Assembly (NCBI GenBank): GCA_002424525.1
Contig: DIKJ01000236.1
Coordinates: 1-40,043 of the forward strand
DNA length: 40,043 nt
DNA from: Bacteroidales bacterium UBA5621
GTDB lineage: Bacteria; Bacteroidota; Bacteroidia; Bacteroidales; VadinHA17
Reading direction: 5' to 3'
Positions 24,717 to 34,581 of this stretch are shown here, one piece after another. A program made the translations under genes and the position numbers. The notes below the pieces were generated by a model. The model did not search any database. It saw nothing but the letters and a program-made list of their open reading frames with translations, and was not told where the DNA came from. Each line of letters starts with the position of its first letter. The first letter of the stretch is position 1.

Positions 24717-26171
24717 ATGCTAAAGAGTCTGATAATGAACGATGTGGCGCAGTTCTCCTATGGGATCTCAATTCTTGAGATCATCTATGTTATTGCCTCG
24801 GTTTTGTTTATTCTGGGGTTAAAATTGTTATCCCATCCCCTTACTGCCCGCAGAGGCAATGCCCTGGCGGCCACAGGCATGATCCTGGCTATAATAGCTA
24901 CTATCATTTTTCACAGGAAAGATGGTGAACCGATTGGAAATATCCCGCTGATCATAACTGCTATTGTCATCGGGACGCTCATAGGCTGGGTCATTGCCAG
25001 GAGGGTCAGGATGACTGCCATGCCACAGCTTGTATCTTTCTTTAACGGTATGGGTGGAGGTGCTGCAGCCCTGATTTCGATGATGGAATTCCCTCATGTG
25101 AGCCCTGAGCTGATAGCAAAAAGCGGAATGGCTAACGGGCATGTCCTGGCTATTCTTCTCGGTCTTGTCATTGGCACCATATCATGGGCCGGCAGTATGA
25201 TAGCGTTCGGAAAGCTCGACGGATGGATTGGCGACCTGAGAGTCAGGGCGATGAAATACGTCAACCTTGCCATACTGCTGTTCCTGGCCGGTTTCATAGT
25301 ATTCATTATGACACGGGATGTGTCGGCAAGTGCTGAACTTACACCATATATATATATTATGTTTGCCGTGGCCGTGGTTTACGGGGTGCTTTTCGTTATG
25401 CCTATCGGCGGAGCCGACATGCCGGTGGTGATCTCGCTTCTCAACTCATTCACTGGTGTGGCGGCAGCGATGGGTGGCTTTCTTTATAATAACCAGGCTA
25501 TGCTTACCGGAGGGATACTCGTGGGATCAGCCGGAACGATACTGACCATACTCATGTGCAAGGCAATGAACCGCTCACTTCTTAATGTGATTGTCGGCGT
25601 TTTTGGAGGAGGGGGCCATGCTGATACTGCAGGCACCGGAACAATCAGGGAAATAAGCCTCTCCGACGCGGCAGTACTGCTGAGCTATTCGAAAAAGGTG
25701 GTGATTGTTCCGGGGTATGGCCTGGCCGTCGCACAGGCACAGCATATCTGTCATGAGCTGGATAAACTCCTTGATGAGAAAGGGGTCGAGGTTAAATACG
25801 CAATCCATCCTGTTGCCGGACGAATGCCCGGACATATGAATGTTCTCCTGGCCGAAGCGGACGTACCTTATGAACAGCTGATTGAGAGCGATGAAATAAA
25901 TCCTGACCTGCCAGCTACCGACGTTCTTGTTGTGATAGGCGCGAATGATGTCGTAAACCCTGCTGCCGAGGACGACCCTTCAAGTCCCATTTATGGGATG
26001 CCCATAATAAAAGCACGGGATGCAAGGAATATTATTGTCATGAAACGGGGCATGGGTAAGGGTTACGCCGCAATAGAAAACATGCTCTTTTTCAACGAGA
26101 AGACAAGAATGTTATTTGGTGATGCAAAAGCCACACTGCAGAATCTTGTCAACGAGGTCAAAAACTTATGA
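24717..26171 (+). CDS. pntB: NAD(P) transhydrogenase subunit beta
   Basis: A 484-residue subunit. The N-terminal 290 or so residues form the multi-helix membrane domain with PLTARRGNALAATGMILA, MPQLVSFFNGMGGGAAALIS and MPVVISLLNSFTGVAAAM. The C-terminal domain III binds NADP(H), with VVIVPGYGLAVAQAQH, the HPVAGRMPGHMNVLLAEADVPY motif and VIGANDVVNPAA. The enzyme couples proton entry to formation of NADPH from NADH. The ATG at 24717 gives the longest frame; one at 24735 (MNDVAQFSYG) is equally plausible. Its stop overlaps the start of the following peptidase gene (ATGA). Confidence 0.96.
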   Translation: MLKSLIMNDVAQFSYGISILEIIYVIASVLFILGLKLLSHPLTARRGNALAATGMILAIIATIIFHRKDGEPIGNIPLIITAIVIGTLIGWVIARRVRMTAMPQLVSFFNGMGGGAAALISMMEFPHVSPELIAKSGMANGHVLAILLGLVIGTISWAGSMIAFGKLDGWIGDLRVRAMKYVNLAILLFLAGFIVFIMTRDVSASAELTPYIYIMFAVAVVYGVLFVMPIGGADMPVVISLLNSFTGVAAAMGGFLYNNQAMLTGGILVGSAGTILTILMCKAMNRSLLNVIVGVFGGGGHADTAGTGTIREISLSDAAVLLSYSKKVVIVPGYGLAVAQAQHICHELDKLLDEKGVEVKYAIHPVAGRMPGHMNVLLAEADVPYEQLIESDEINPDLPATDVLVVIGANDVVNPAAEDDPSSPIYGMPIIKARDARNIIVMKRGMGKGYAAIENMLFFNEKTRMLFGDAKATLQNLVNEVKNL

Positions 26172-27964
26172 ATCTTCCCGCAGAAAAACTGACCCTTATT
26201 CGCACTGTACTTAAAGCACAAGATATCGATGCCTGTCTTGTTCCTTCTGCAGATCCGCACCTTAACGAATACCTGCCCGATCACTGGAAGATTATCCCAT
26301 GGCTCACGGGATTTACGGGATCTGCTGCAACAGTAGTAATAACAGATTCATTTGCAGGGCTATGGACAGACTCCCGGTACTATCTGCAGGCAGAGGACCA
26401 GCTACGTGGGTCCGGCTTCAGCCTTGTAAAAACCCAGGTCTTTCAGACCTCAGACTTTACCGGCTGGCTGGCCGGCAACCTTCGACATGGGGATGTTGTT
26501 GCCTTCGATGGCAGGCTGTTTTCAAAAACGCGTGCGAGAAAAATTGAACAGAGACTGACAGGGAAAGGGATTGAAATTAAGACAGACCACGACCTGATCT
26601 CAGATTTGTGGACCGACCGCCCCACTCTCCCCGTAAGGCCCGCTTTTGACTTTCCGGTTGAGTATTGCGGGAAGGAAAGAACCCGTAAGATATCTGAAGT
26701 ACGCGACGCCATGAAAGAAAAGGGTGTCCGCTGCCATCTGCTCACTGCCCCGGAAGATATAATGTGGCTCCTTAATATCAGGGGAAGCGATGTGAGATAC
26801 AGCCCTCTCTTTCTCTCTTTCGCAATTATATCTGAAGACCGGATATTCCTTTTCGCCGACAAAGCCAGAATTCCCCGGGAACTCCTGGAACTTTTTATTG
26901 ACCTTGATATTGAAATCTTACCTTATGGTGACACAGGCAAAGCACTGGCAGAATTGACAGAAGAGATGCCGATTCTTGTCAATCCGGCAAACACCTCACT
27001 CTCTCTTTACAATTCAATACCCCCCGGTGTCAGGATCGTGGAGGAGATTAGCATACCTGCCCGTCTTAAAGCAATAAAGAACAAGACTGAAATAGAGAAT
27101 ATCGGCAGAGCTATGGTTAAAGATGGTGTTGCACTGACAAAGTTTTTCTTCTGGCTGGATCAGAATATCAGGGCGGATGGGATCACTGAGCGATTGCTTG
27201 CTGAGAAGCTTCACGAATTAAGGTCACGGCAAAAGAACTTTATGGGACCCTCATTTCCACCAATTGTGGCATTCAATGAACATGGAGCATTGCCTCACTA
27301 CTCAGAGACATCTTATTCTGAGACAATTATCGGGCCGGATGGCATTCTGCTGGTCGATTCCGGGGGGCAATATCCCGAAGGTACTACGGACATTACACGG
27401 ACTATCACCACAGGGAGACCTTCTTCACAGCAGGCAAGGGATTTTACACTGGTTCTTAAAGGCATGATAGGATTGTCGACGGTGAAATTCCCCCTTGGAA
27501 CAACAGGCTGTCATCTCGATATCCTTGCACGCCGGGCATTGTGGGAGAACGGTCTCAATTATGGTCATGGTACCGGACACGGTGTGGGATTCTGCCTTAA
27601 TGTACATGAAGGTCCGGTAAATATATCCCCTTCACTGCCTGCCGATAATAAAACCTTTATAACCCCTGGTATGCTTTTCTCAAATGAACCGGCTGTTTAC
27701 AGGGAGGGGGAATATGGTATCAGGACAGAGAATCTGATGATCTGTTATGAAGATGAGGAGACTGAATACGGGCAGTTTCTCAGGTTTGATACCGTATCGT
27801 TGTGTTACATTGACAAAACATTAATAGATACTTCATTGCTCAGCAGGCATGAGATCAGCTGGATCAATTCCTATCACCGGGAGGCATACGAAAAATTGCA
27901 TCCGTTCCTTACGCCAGAGGAGTCTTCGTGGTTGAAAGAGAAAACTGACGTGATCACTTTCTGA
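26168..27964 (+). CDS. pepP: Xaa-Pro aminopeptidase (M24B family)
   Basis: A 598-residue M24B aminopeptidase of the longer eukaryote-like form with two N-terminal creatinase-like domains (LDACLVPSADPHLNEYLP-type opening and WLTGFTGSAATVVIT) and a C-terminal pita-bread domain. Metal ligands are visible: Asp397 and Asp408 (VDSGGQYPEGTTDITRT), His in GTGHGVGFCLNVHEGP, and Glu in NEPAVY and in RTENLM. No signal peptide, so probably cytoplasmic, cleaving X-Pro peptides that could be supplied by the secreted S9 and M14 peptidases. It overlaps pntB by 4 bp and should be translationally coupled to it; no functional tie to transhydrogenase is known to me. Confidence 0.94.
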   Translation: MNLPAEKLTLIRTVLKAQDIDACLVPSADPHLNEYLPDHWKIIPWLTGFTGSAATVVITDSFAGLWTDSRYYLQAEDQLRGSGFSLVKTQVFQTSDFTGWLAGNLRHGDVVAFDGRLFSKTRARKIEQRLTGKGIEIKTDHDLISDLWTDRPTLPVRPAFDFPVEYCGKERTRKISEVRDAMKEKGVRCHLLTAPEDIMWLLNIRGSDVRYSPLFLSFAIISEDRIFLFADKARIPRELLELFIDLDIEILPYGDTGKALAELTEEMPILVNPANTSLSLYNSIPPGVRIVEEISIPARLKAIKNKTEIENIGRAMVKDGVALTKFFFWLDQNIRADGITERLLAEKLHELRSRQKNFMGPSFPPIVAFNEHGALPHYSETSYSETIIGPDGILLVDSGGQYPEGTTDITRTITTGRPSSQQARDFTLVLKGMIGLSTVKFPLGTTGCHLDILARRALWENGLNYGHGTGHGVGFCLNVHEGPVNISPSLPADNKTFITPGMLFSNEPAVYREGEYGIRTENLMICYEDEETEYGQFLRFDTVSLCYIDKTLIDTSLLSRHEISWINSYHREAYEKLHPFLTPEESSWLKEKTDVITF

Positions 27965-27975
27965 TCCTTTACCCG

Positions 27976-30045
27976 TTAATTTCCCTGTCTTATCAAATCA
28001 TTCATTTGTGTTATGTCGATAACAGGAAACTCTGTGATCCTTAGTCTTGCACTGCCATAAGGCACCAGTGTGATGGCTTCGGGAGTAGTTTCCGGTCTGA
28101 CCGGACTGACCGGGGGCACATCGGCGGAGTTATTTCTCATCGTCCACGAGGGTATTATCATTCCCCGTGTCCGGATCATTACGGGAGCGTCTGCTCCCCA
28201 TGGATAATAGACCCTGTTCTCCTCCGACCAGACCATATCGCCTCTGTCTGCAAAGGGATACTTACCTATAGGATTCTCAGTTACTTCAATACTCCCCGGG
28301 AGATTATTCCTGTCGACCACCAGCCCATAGTTCCATGGTGATATGGGATAAATTTCCCAGTCGATGCTGCCTTTGTAGTTAAAGTTATCATAGTTGAGAT
28401 TGACACTTTTATACTCTTTTTCTGTTCTCAATGAGAAACAAACGGGACCTCTCATCAGGACCACAGAATTATTGTATCTTCTTTCAGCCCTGATCTTCAT
28501 CGGGATCGTCATGATTATCTCATCTCCGTTGTTCCATCTCTCTGATAACCTGATGGTTGATCCGGCTGCTCCGGTAGTGCTTCTTCCTTTGTAACTGATA
28601 GTCACAGTGTCTGCCCATCCCGGGATTCTCAGACAGAGCGGGAAACGGACAGATTCCGGAGTGCTGATCGTGAATTTTATTTTTTCCCTGAACGGATATT
28701 CTGTTTCTTCAATTATTGTAACCTCTGTCCCTTTGCCAACTTTAGCAGTCACTCTTGACGGGCTGTACGCCACGGCAACAAGGCCATTGTCGTTTGTTGC
28801 CATCCAGAGGCTTTCTGCGAATTTGGGCCATCCCTGGTGCATATTGGCAAGACAGCATGCGAAGTTGGGCATCAGCCCGTAGATATTCGAAAAGTCACCG
28901 TTCGTGCTCCAGTCTCTTTTATCGCCTGAAACAAGTACCTGGTTCGACTGCTGGTCATACTGATGGGCCCACATGTCGGGTGTTGTTGTGCCTGGTAATG
29001 CGTTGAATGTCAGTAGTTCAAGGCGATCCGCAAGGGCGTTGTCCCCGAATATTTCATAGAGGTTCTCAAGCGAGAACATGTATTCCACAACAGCGCATAG
29101 TTCCGTTCCCCTGTCGGGACTCCTGCCTGACAGGTGCTCATCACCCGAGAACCTCCCTGCCGCCTGCCCATGATTAAGGTCATACTTTTCTATTCCCGCA
29201 AACACCGCATTTTTATATCTCTCGTCGTTCGATTGCTGGTACCACAATCCCGGATATTTAATAGCCATGGCATTGTTGACCACATGAGCAGTAAGACCCA
29301 CGGGACCCCAGTTGAGAGGTATCTTCTTATCAGCAACTGCGGCAGAGTCCCACGGGAATTCCTCGTAGTAGCGTGTCCAGTCGGAACTGTTGTTCTGGAT
29401 CGATTCGATGGCCTCCAGGATCCAAGGCTCCTTCAGTTGCCTGAACAGCCAGTAGCCGGTCACGGCATTCTCCATGGCACGCACGCCTCTCCAGTCCTTG
29501 TCGGGCCAGTCAGGAGGTGTCGAATGAATGTACCGGAAGTATTTTGTCAGCACATCGAGAGCCCGGCTGTCGCCTGAATATTCATAGTATTGCATCAGAA
29601 CCTTGTTGGCAACGGCAAGGGGCCAGCGGTCCTTGTTTTTTGCAGGACCATACCAGCCAGTATCACTGCTGCTTGCGATAACCGGTTCGATCCAGTCTTT
29701 TACTTTCCCTATCAGTCTGGCATCATTCAGCAGGTATGCCAGGGGAACCAGTCCATCAAGGAAATAGGGTCCCCTTTCCCAGGCCTCACCTTCCCCTCCT
29801 CTCCATGCGGAGTTTACCAGATCAGGCCAGAAATCATCGATATGGCCGGTAAGGCCCGCGGCCTGGGCTTCAAGCTGGGAACGCAGCCACCCCTCAGGTT
29901 TGACAGATCCGGACGGCAGTCTTATATATGCGTTCCGGATCAACGGCTCGGTATTACCCATGTAATTCATATTTTCATTTCTTGTTCCTGTACAGGAAAT
30001 TACTAATAATGAAACAGTTAAAAATACAATAATTCCGCTTCTCAT
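27976..30045 (-). CDS. GH127-like (DUF1680) beta-L-arabinofuranosidase-type lipoprotein
   Basis: A 689-residue protein with a lipoprotein signal peptide (VSLLVISC, lipid-bearing Cys18). The catalytic part is an (alpha/alpha)6-barrel-type domain of the DUF1680/GH127 group. Glu315-x-Cys317 (GTELCAVVEYM) and the adjacent Cys397-Cys398 (NFACCLANMHQGWPKF) match the Zn-Cys3-Glu arrangement of characterised GH127 enzymes, in which one of the paired Cys is the nucleophile. Beta-sandwich regions follow. It probably removes L-arabinofuranose or a similar sugar at the cell surface or in the periplasm; substrate is not certain, and the sequence is somewhat divergent (CCLAN in place of CCPPN). It follows the TIM-barrel glycosidase-like gene across a 104-bp gap filled by heptamer repeats. 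Confidence 0.85.
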   Translation of the reverse strand: MRSGIIVFLTVSLLVISCTGTRNENMNYMGNTEPLIRNAYIRLPSGSVKPEGWLRSQLEAQAAGLTGHIDDFWPDLVNSAWRGGEGEAWERGPYFLDGLVPLAYLLNDARLIGKVKDWIEPVIASSSDTGWYGPAKNKDRWPLAVANKVLMQYYEYSGDSRALDVLTKYFRYIHSTPPDWPDKDWRGVRAMENAVTGYWLFRQLKEPWILEAIESIQNNSSDWTRYYEEFPWDSAAVADKKIPLNWGPVGLTAHVVNNAMAIKYPGLWYQQSNDERYKNAVFAGIEKYDLNHGQAAGRFSGDEHLSGRSPDRGTELCAVVEYMFSLENLYEIFGDNALADRLELLTFNALPGTTTPDMWAHQYDQQSNQVLVSGDKRDWSTNGDFSNIYGLMPNFACCLANMHQGWPKFAESLWMATNDNGLVAVAYSPSRVTAKVGKGTEVTIIEETEYPFREKIKFTISTPESVRFPLCLRIPGWADTVTISYKGRSTTGAAGSTIRLSERWNNGDEIIMTIPMKIRAERRYNNSVVLMRGPVCFSLRTEKEYKSVNLNYDNFNYKGSIDWEIYPISPWNYGLVVDRNNLPGSIEVTENPIGKYPFADRGDMVWSEENRVYYPWGADAPVMIRTRGMIIPSWTMRNNSADVPPVSPVRPETTPEAITLVPYGSARLRITEFPVIDITQMNDLIRQGN

Positions 30046-30064
30046 ATCTGCTTATTTTATTAAA

Positions 30065-30148
<84 letters not shown>

Positions 30149-30149
30149 C

Positions 30150-32198
30150 TCACCACTTCCCCCTCAACTCAGGATTCACGCTTCTTCCCAGATCGACAGC
30201 CTCAAACACCTGAAGCATATCGAACCAGGCAACCCCTGCTCCCGGCATTGAGAGCAATACATTCAATCTTGAAGGGACCTCGTCGCCTAAAGGGACTTTA
30301 ACAGACATCACATACTGTTTCCACTCATTGTCCGGGATAAAGCGCTTCGAACCAATAGTGCCGAGCGAGAGTTCAAAATATTGATGTTTTAAGGATGCCT
30401 GGCTGCCTTTTTTTCCTTGTGGCAGGCTTGCAGGCGAGGGCCGTTGTTCCGGATCAGATTTCGCCCAGACTGATATTACGTATGTCCTTCCCTTCTTTAC
30501 ATTAAAAGGGAAGAATCTCAGCCTGACACTTTTATGGTCTTCCGGTGTCCGCATCCTCAGCGAATGCCCCCCCTCATAGTGCTCCCTCGGATCAACGAAA
30601 TAGGTGGCTCCCCTGTCACCCATGTTCCATGCATAGCACGCCGCGGGGACTCCAGGGCTTGAAATATCTTCGAATCCCGGATCTCTGACCAGGTTCCCCG
30701 GATATGGTTTAACATCGTCCCTGTTCCTGCGAAGGTCGATAAGATAAACCTGCGATCCGTAGGCAGGCAGATGATCGTTGATTATTCCCATACTGACCGA
30801 AACGAATCTGTTCTCGAACAGTACCCGCGCCCTGCCGTCGCGGAACCCTTCAATCATGATGGCAGATTTTTGCGGCGTATTGGTAATGTTAACAGCCATG
30901 ACAAGAAGCTGATCGTTATGCAGTGCCGATGCAGTCTGTATAGTGCGGGAATCTGATTGCACCCCGAAAGGTTCCTCGTCAGAGAGAAGCCAGGGAGTGA
31001 TGGCGGCTATCTCAAGCGCCATTCTGCCGCATTCGTTCCAGGTGGCAACTGATTTCGGAAACAGATTCAGTCCTTCCCTTACAAAATACTGGATTCCTCT
31101 CGCTCCGTTTATTATGGCCTGGTAAGTCATCGACCGTATCTCCTGGATGGTAGGTTCCCGGCTCCACAGTTCACCGCCGCCGAAGGCCTGGGGCACTATC
31201 CATACAGGTTTTTTGCCGTTGAATTCATTTCTGAGCTGACGCGCCGCAGACCCCGGGAGGGTTATCGGGCTGTCAGGGACCGGATAAGGATCGGCCATAA
31301 CAATATCAAGTGCTCCCGAATATCTTGTTGCAGAAAGAACGGGAGGCATAAAGACGATCGAGACAGGGTGCCAGGGGTCCGTTTTTTTTACGGTCATGTA
31401 TATCTCTTCGAGTACAGAAGGGGGTATCTTATATCCGTTTGGCTCATCAGAGATATACCAGGCAAGCAGGGCCGGATGATCCTTAAATCTGTTGATCTCC
31501 TCAATAAGCCGTTCTCTCTTCACTTCGGGGGTAATGCCTTCTATCACAGAACCAACTCCTCCTCCGCCCGCAACAGAAAGAAGATTATAATGAACCTTCA
31601 ACCCGATCCTTGCACACCTGTCCATGTAAGCCTCCCTTTCCGGAAGTGATTCGGGTAATATTTTCTGGTAGGGCGAGATCATGTTAAAACCCTTCACAAC
31701 CTCTTCTTCCGGAAGAGAAGGATGAACAGGCGAATAACAATAGAAACCGAATGGAAAGAATTGCTTCCTGTTGACAATCAGTCCGCCTGTCAGATTATCA
31801 GTCTTAACCTCATTGGGTTTATAACGCAGGATCGTCAGACTGCTCCGGGAGAGAAAACGCATATTTCTGCCAGGGACCTGTATCTCAGCTGAGACATCAT
31901 AGTTGCCGGGGCTCCGGGCGATATTGAAAGGCACTCTGAGGATCTTATTGCGGGGAACAAGAGAAGATGAAAAAAGGGTGTCCCCCGCACTCGTAATATG
32001 GATCTTCAGATTGCTCCAGACCAGCGAAGGGGGGGTATGAACCAATATCTCGCCGCTCTCTTCGTAAGAATAGAAGCTGTAACGGGGGACGATCCTGAAG
32101 GAGACTGAGTCAATTGGCTGGCTGTAAGCCTGATTATCCCCGCAAAAAGGGATCAGAATAAGGATTAACCAGATATATTTTCCCGGTAAATTCAGCAT
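30150..32198 (-). CDS. Secreted TIM-barrel glycoside hydrolase-like protein with C-terminal CBM-like domain
   Basis: A 682-residue protein from the ATG at 32198, preceding a signal peptide (YIWLILILIPFCGDNQAYS); an ATG 39 bp upstream would add 13 residues. After an N-terminal beta-sandwich region comes a barrel reminiscent of GH2/GH5-type folds, with FFPFGFYCYSPVHPS, HPALLAWYISDEPNG (a DEP motif that places a Glu where an acid/base is often found), VMADPYPVPDSP and GARGIQYFVREGLN. The C-terminus (from about residue 505) begins NLVRDPGFEDISSPG and resembles the CBM4/9-type carbohydrate-binding sandwich. I cannot assign a GH family. It is co-directional with the GH127-like gene and divergent from the aldolase gene, together suggesting a small glycan-use locus. 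Confidence 0.78.
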   Translation of the reverse strand: MLNLPGKYIWLILILIPFCGDNQAYSQPIDSVSFRIVPRYSFYSYEESGEILVHTPPSLVWSNLKIHITSAGDTLFSSSLVPRNKILRVPFNIARSPGNYDVSAEIQVPGRNMRFLSRSSLTILRYKPNEVKTDNLTGGLIVNRKQFFPFGFYCYSPVHPSLPEEEVVKGFNMISPYQKILPESLPEREAYMDRCARIGLKVHYNLLSVAGGGGVGSVIEGITPEVKRERLIEEINRFKDHPALLAWYISDEPNGYKIPPSVLEEIYMTVKKTDPWHPVSIVFMPPVLSATRYSGALDIVMADPYPVPDSPITLPGSAARQLRNEFNGKKPVWIVPQAFGGGELWSREPTIQEIRSMTYQAIINGARGIQYFVREGLNLFPKSVATWNECGRMALEIAAITPWLLSDEEPFGVQSDSRTIQTASALHNDQLLVMAVNITNTPQKSAIMIEGFRDGRARVLFENRFVSVSMGIINDHLPAYGSQVYLIDLRRNRDDVKPYPGNLVRDPGFEDISSPGVPAACYAWNMGDRGATYFVDPREHYEGGHSLRMRTPEDHKSVRLRFFPFNVKKGRTYVISVWAKSDPEQRPSPASLPQGKKGSQASLKHQYFELSLGTIGSKRFIPDNEWKQYVMSVKVPLGDEVPSRLNVLLSMPGAGVAWFDMLQVFEAVDLGRSVNPELRGKW

Positions 32199-32362
32199 AT
32201 TGTCAGACTGAGCTCTGTTTTTACATTCACTCCTCATAATCTCTGGCCCTAAGATAATGCAAGATGTGTTAATCCCGGGAAGGAAATGAGTAAAATCTGA
32301 TTATTTTAATCCGGACGAATTTTATATCTTGTTGTCCGTAAATAACAAATACCAGCTTCCCT

Positions 32363-33118
32363 ATGCGATACAATAAAAATTCAGACAGACAATTAATAGG
32401 TACGATCTATTCTGCCGGGGCACCACAGGTGGCAGAGATGATAACCCTTGCAGGATTTGACTGGGTGATGATCGATATGGAGCATTCGGCTCTTTCGCTG
32501 AGCGACACTCAGAACGCCCTTCAGGTACTGGGTGAAGGGATTCTCCGGATTGTAAGGGTGCCGGGTAATGATGAGATATGGATCAAGAGGGTTCTTGATA
32601 CAGGTTGTGACGGAATAATAATTCCTATGGTTAACAGCGCCGAAGAGGCTGAAAAGATAATCAGTGCTTCGAAGTATCCTCCTGAGGGAAACAGGAGCGT
32701 TGGAGTCGCCAGGGCGCATAAGTACGGGGCAGAATTTAAGGAATATGTCACGGATGCTAACAGCGATCTGATTATTATGCCGCAAATAGAACACATTAAA
32801 GGGGTCATGAACATTGACTCCATCCTTAAGGTTAATGGCATCGATGCAATATTCATTGGTCCCTATGATCTCTCGGCAAGCATGGGACTTACAGGACAGG
32901 TAAATCACCCGGAAGTAAGGGCGGCAATAGATCTTATCAAGAGCAAGTGCAGGGAAACGGGATTACCTTATGCAATTTTTGGAGCCTCCCCCGAAGCGAT
33001 GGAGCAGGAGTTCCGTGACGGCTGCAGATTTCTGGTCTGTGGTGTCGATCTGATGATAATGTCTGAAGCATTAAGGGTAATGCTTGACAGGCTCAGATTG
33101 CTCAGAAAGATCACCTGA
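32363..33118 (+). CDS. HpcH/HpaI family aldolase
   Basis: A 251-residue class II (metal-dependent) aldolase of the HpcH/HpaI/citrate lyase beta-like group, which cleaves 2-keto-3-deoxy sugar acids or 4-hydroxy-2-oxo acids to pyruvate (or hydroxypyruvate) and an aldehyde. Motifs: IDMEHSAL with His41, Arg65 (RIVRVPG), KYPPEGNRSVG, the metal Glu143 (PQIEHIKGV) and the metal Asp169 (GPYDLSASMG). Length is normal. The likely substrate is a 2-keto-3-deoxy acid from sugar breakdown, since it is divergent from the glycosidase-like genes with 164 bp between starts, but that is inference. It converges on gltD with 16 bp between. Confidence 0.9.
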   Translation: MRYNKNSDRQLIGTIYSAGAPQVAEMITLAGFDWVMIDMEHSALSLSDTQNALQVLGEGILRIVRVPGNDEIWIKRVLDTGCDGIIIPMVNSAEEAEKIISASKYPPEGNRSVGVARAHKYGAEFKEYVTDANSDLIIMPQIEHIKGVMNIDSILKVNGIDAIFIGPYDLSASMGLTGQVNHPEVRAAIDLIKSKCRETGLPYAIFGASPEAMEQEFRDGCRFLVCGVDLMIMSEALRVMLDRLRLLRKIT

Positions 33119-33134
33119 AGATTATCCGGAACAG

Positions 33135-34556
33135 TTACAGAGTTCTGAGAAAGCGGTCGATCTCCCTTGCGGCCTTTCTTCCCGATGCGATGGCGTTTAC
33201 TACCAGGCTGGCGCCATTTACGGCGTCCCCTGTAGCAAATACTTTGTGACAGCTTGCAGAGAGGTTCTGGCTGACTCTTATATTATTCCTCTCGTTAAGC
33301 TCAAGACCCAGCTCGCTTATAACACCGTCGGTGACGGGATGAACAAAGCCAAGAGCCAGAAGAACGAGATCAGCTTCAATGATCCTTCTGGTTTCAGGGA
33401 CAGGACGAGAGGCTGAACGACCATTGTCTGACACCAATTCGACCTCTTCGGTTTCCGCCCCGGTAACCCGGCCATCTGTTCCTGTAAATTTCAGCGTTGA
33501 AACGGACCAGCGCCTTTCACAGCCCTCTTCCTGCGAAGTGGAGGTCTTCAGCGTCTTTGAGAAATATGGCCAGGGGTTATTGACGGATCTTGCCTCAGGA
33601 GGTCTTGGGAGGATCTCGATCTGAGTAACACTTATTGCTTTTTGTCTTATTGCCGTTCCTACACAGTCGGATCCTGTATCTCCTCCTCCGATTACAAGTA
33701 CTTTTTTCCCCTCGGCAGATAAAGGATTTTCTGTTGGCGGGACCTCTCCACTGTTGACCCGGTTCTGCAACGCAAGAAAATCCATGGCAAAACAGATCCC
33801 CTTAAGCTCCCTCCCCTCAATATTGAGGTCGCGGGGCTGCATTGCTCCGATGGCAATGCATACTGCATCATGCGTGTCGACTATCTCCCTGGCTGATATG
33901 TCTTTCCCGATCTCTGTTCCTGTCCGTACTTCAATGCCCTCCCTGACCATCAATTCAAGGCGCCGGTCTATGGTGACCTTACTAAGTTTAAAATCCGGAA
34001 TACCATATCTGAGAAGACCTCCTGCCTTTGCATTCTTTTCGAAGAGGGTGACAAGATGCCCGGCTCTGTTCAGCATATCCGAGGCAGCCAGGCCTGCCGG
34101 CCCGCTTCCGATAACGGCAACTTTTCTGCCTGATCTTTTCACAGGGGGTGAAGGCTTTATATACCCTTCTGCAAATGCCCTCTCGGTTATCGCCACTTCG
34201 TTTTCCCTGATCGTAACAGGATCATCATTAATGGAAAGCACGCATGAATGCTCACACGGGGCCGGACATATCCTTCCTGTAAACTCGGGAAAGTTGTTGG
34301 TTGCCGCGAGTCTTGAATAAGCACCTCTCCAGTCTCCCCTGTAAAGCAAGTCGTTCCACTCGGGTATTAAGTTATCGACCGGACAGCCCCAGTGGCAAAA
34401 AGGGATACCGCAATCCATGCACCTTGATGCCTGAAGCATCCTGTCTTCGCTGTTGAGGATCTGCTCCACCTCACTGTGATCACATACCCTTTCATGAATA
34501 GGCCGGTTACCGGCTTCTTTCCTCTTTATCTTTAAAAAACCTGTTATATCTCCCAT
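33135..34556 (-). CDS. gltD: Glutamate synthase (NADPH) small subunit
   Basis: A 473-residue subunit from the ATG at 34556 (MGDITGFLKIKRKE, the normal GltD N-terminus); an upstream ATG would add 12 residues and overlap gltB. The N-terminal Cys motifs for the two [4Fe-4S] clusters are Cys46, 49, 54, 58 and Cys97, 101, 105. The FAD motif AVIGSGPAGLAASDML and the NADPH motif VLVIGGGDTGSDCVGTAI follow. It takes electrons from NADPH to the large subunit for glutamine plus 2-oxoglutarate to two glutamates. It starts 25 bp after the gltB stop. Confidence 0.96.
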   Translation of the reverse strand: MGDITGFLKIKRKEAGNRPIHERVCDHSEVEQILNSEDRMLQASRCMDCGIPFCHWGCPVDNLIPEWNDLLYRGDWRGAYSRLAATNNFPEFTGRICPAPCEHSCVLSINDDPVTIRENEVAITERAFAEGYIKPSPPVKRSGRKVAVIGSGPAGLAASDMLNRAGHLVTLFEKNAKAGGLLRYGIPDFKLSKVTIDRRLELMVREGIEVRTGTEIGKDISAREIVDTHDAVCIAIGAMQPRDLNIEGRELKGICFAMDFLALQNRVNSGEVPPTENPLSAEGKKVLVIGGGDTGSDCVGTAIRQKAISVTQIEILPRPPEARSVNNPWPYFSKTLKTSTSQEEGCERRWSVSTLKFTGTDGRVTGAETEEVELVSDNGRSASRPVPETRRIIEADLVLLALGFVHPVTDGVISELGLELNERNNIRVSQNLSASCHKVFATGDAVNGASLVVNAIASGRKAAREIDRFLRTL

Positions 34557-34581
34557 GATCTTATTTTTCAATCTTACGCGA

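Noticed and set aside
32312..32338. CGGAC/GTCCG inverted repeat before the aldolase gene
   Set aside because: Only 5 bp per arm with a 17-bp spacer; too weak to call an operator.
33754..34320. 188-codon open frame on the + strand opposite gltD
   Set aside because: Antisense to the conserved FAD/NADPH region of GltD; composition is that of a reverse-strand shadow.
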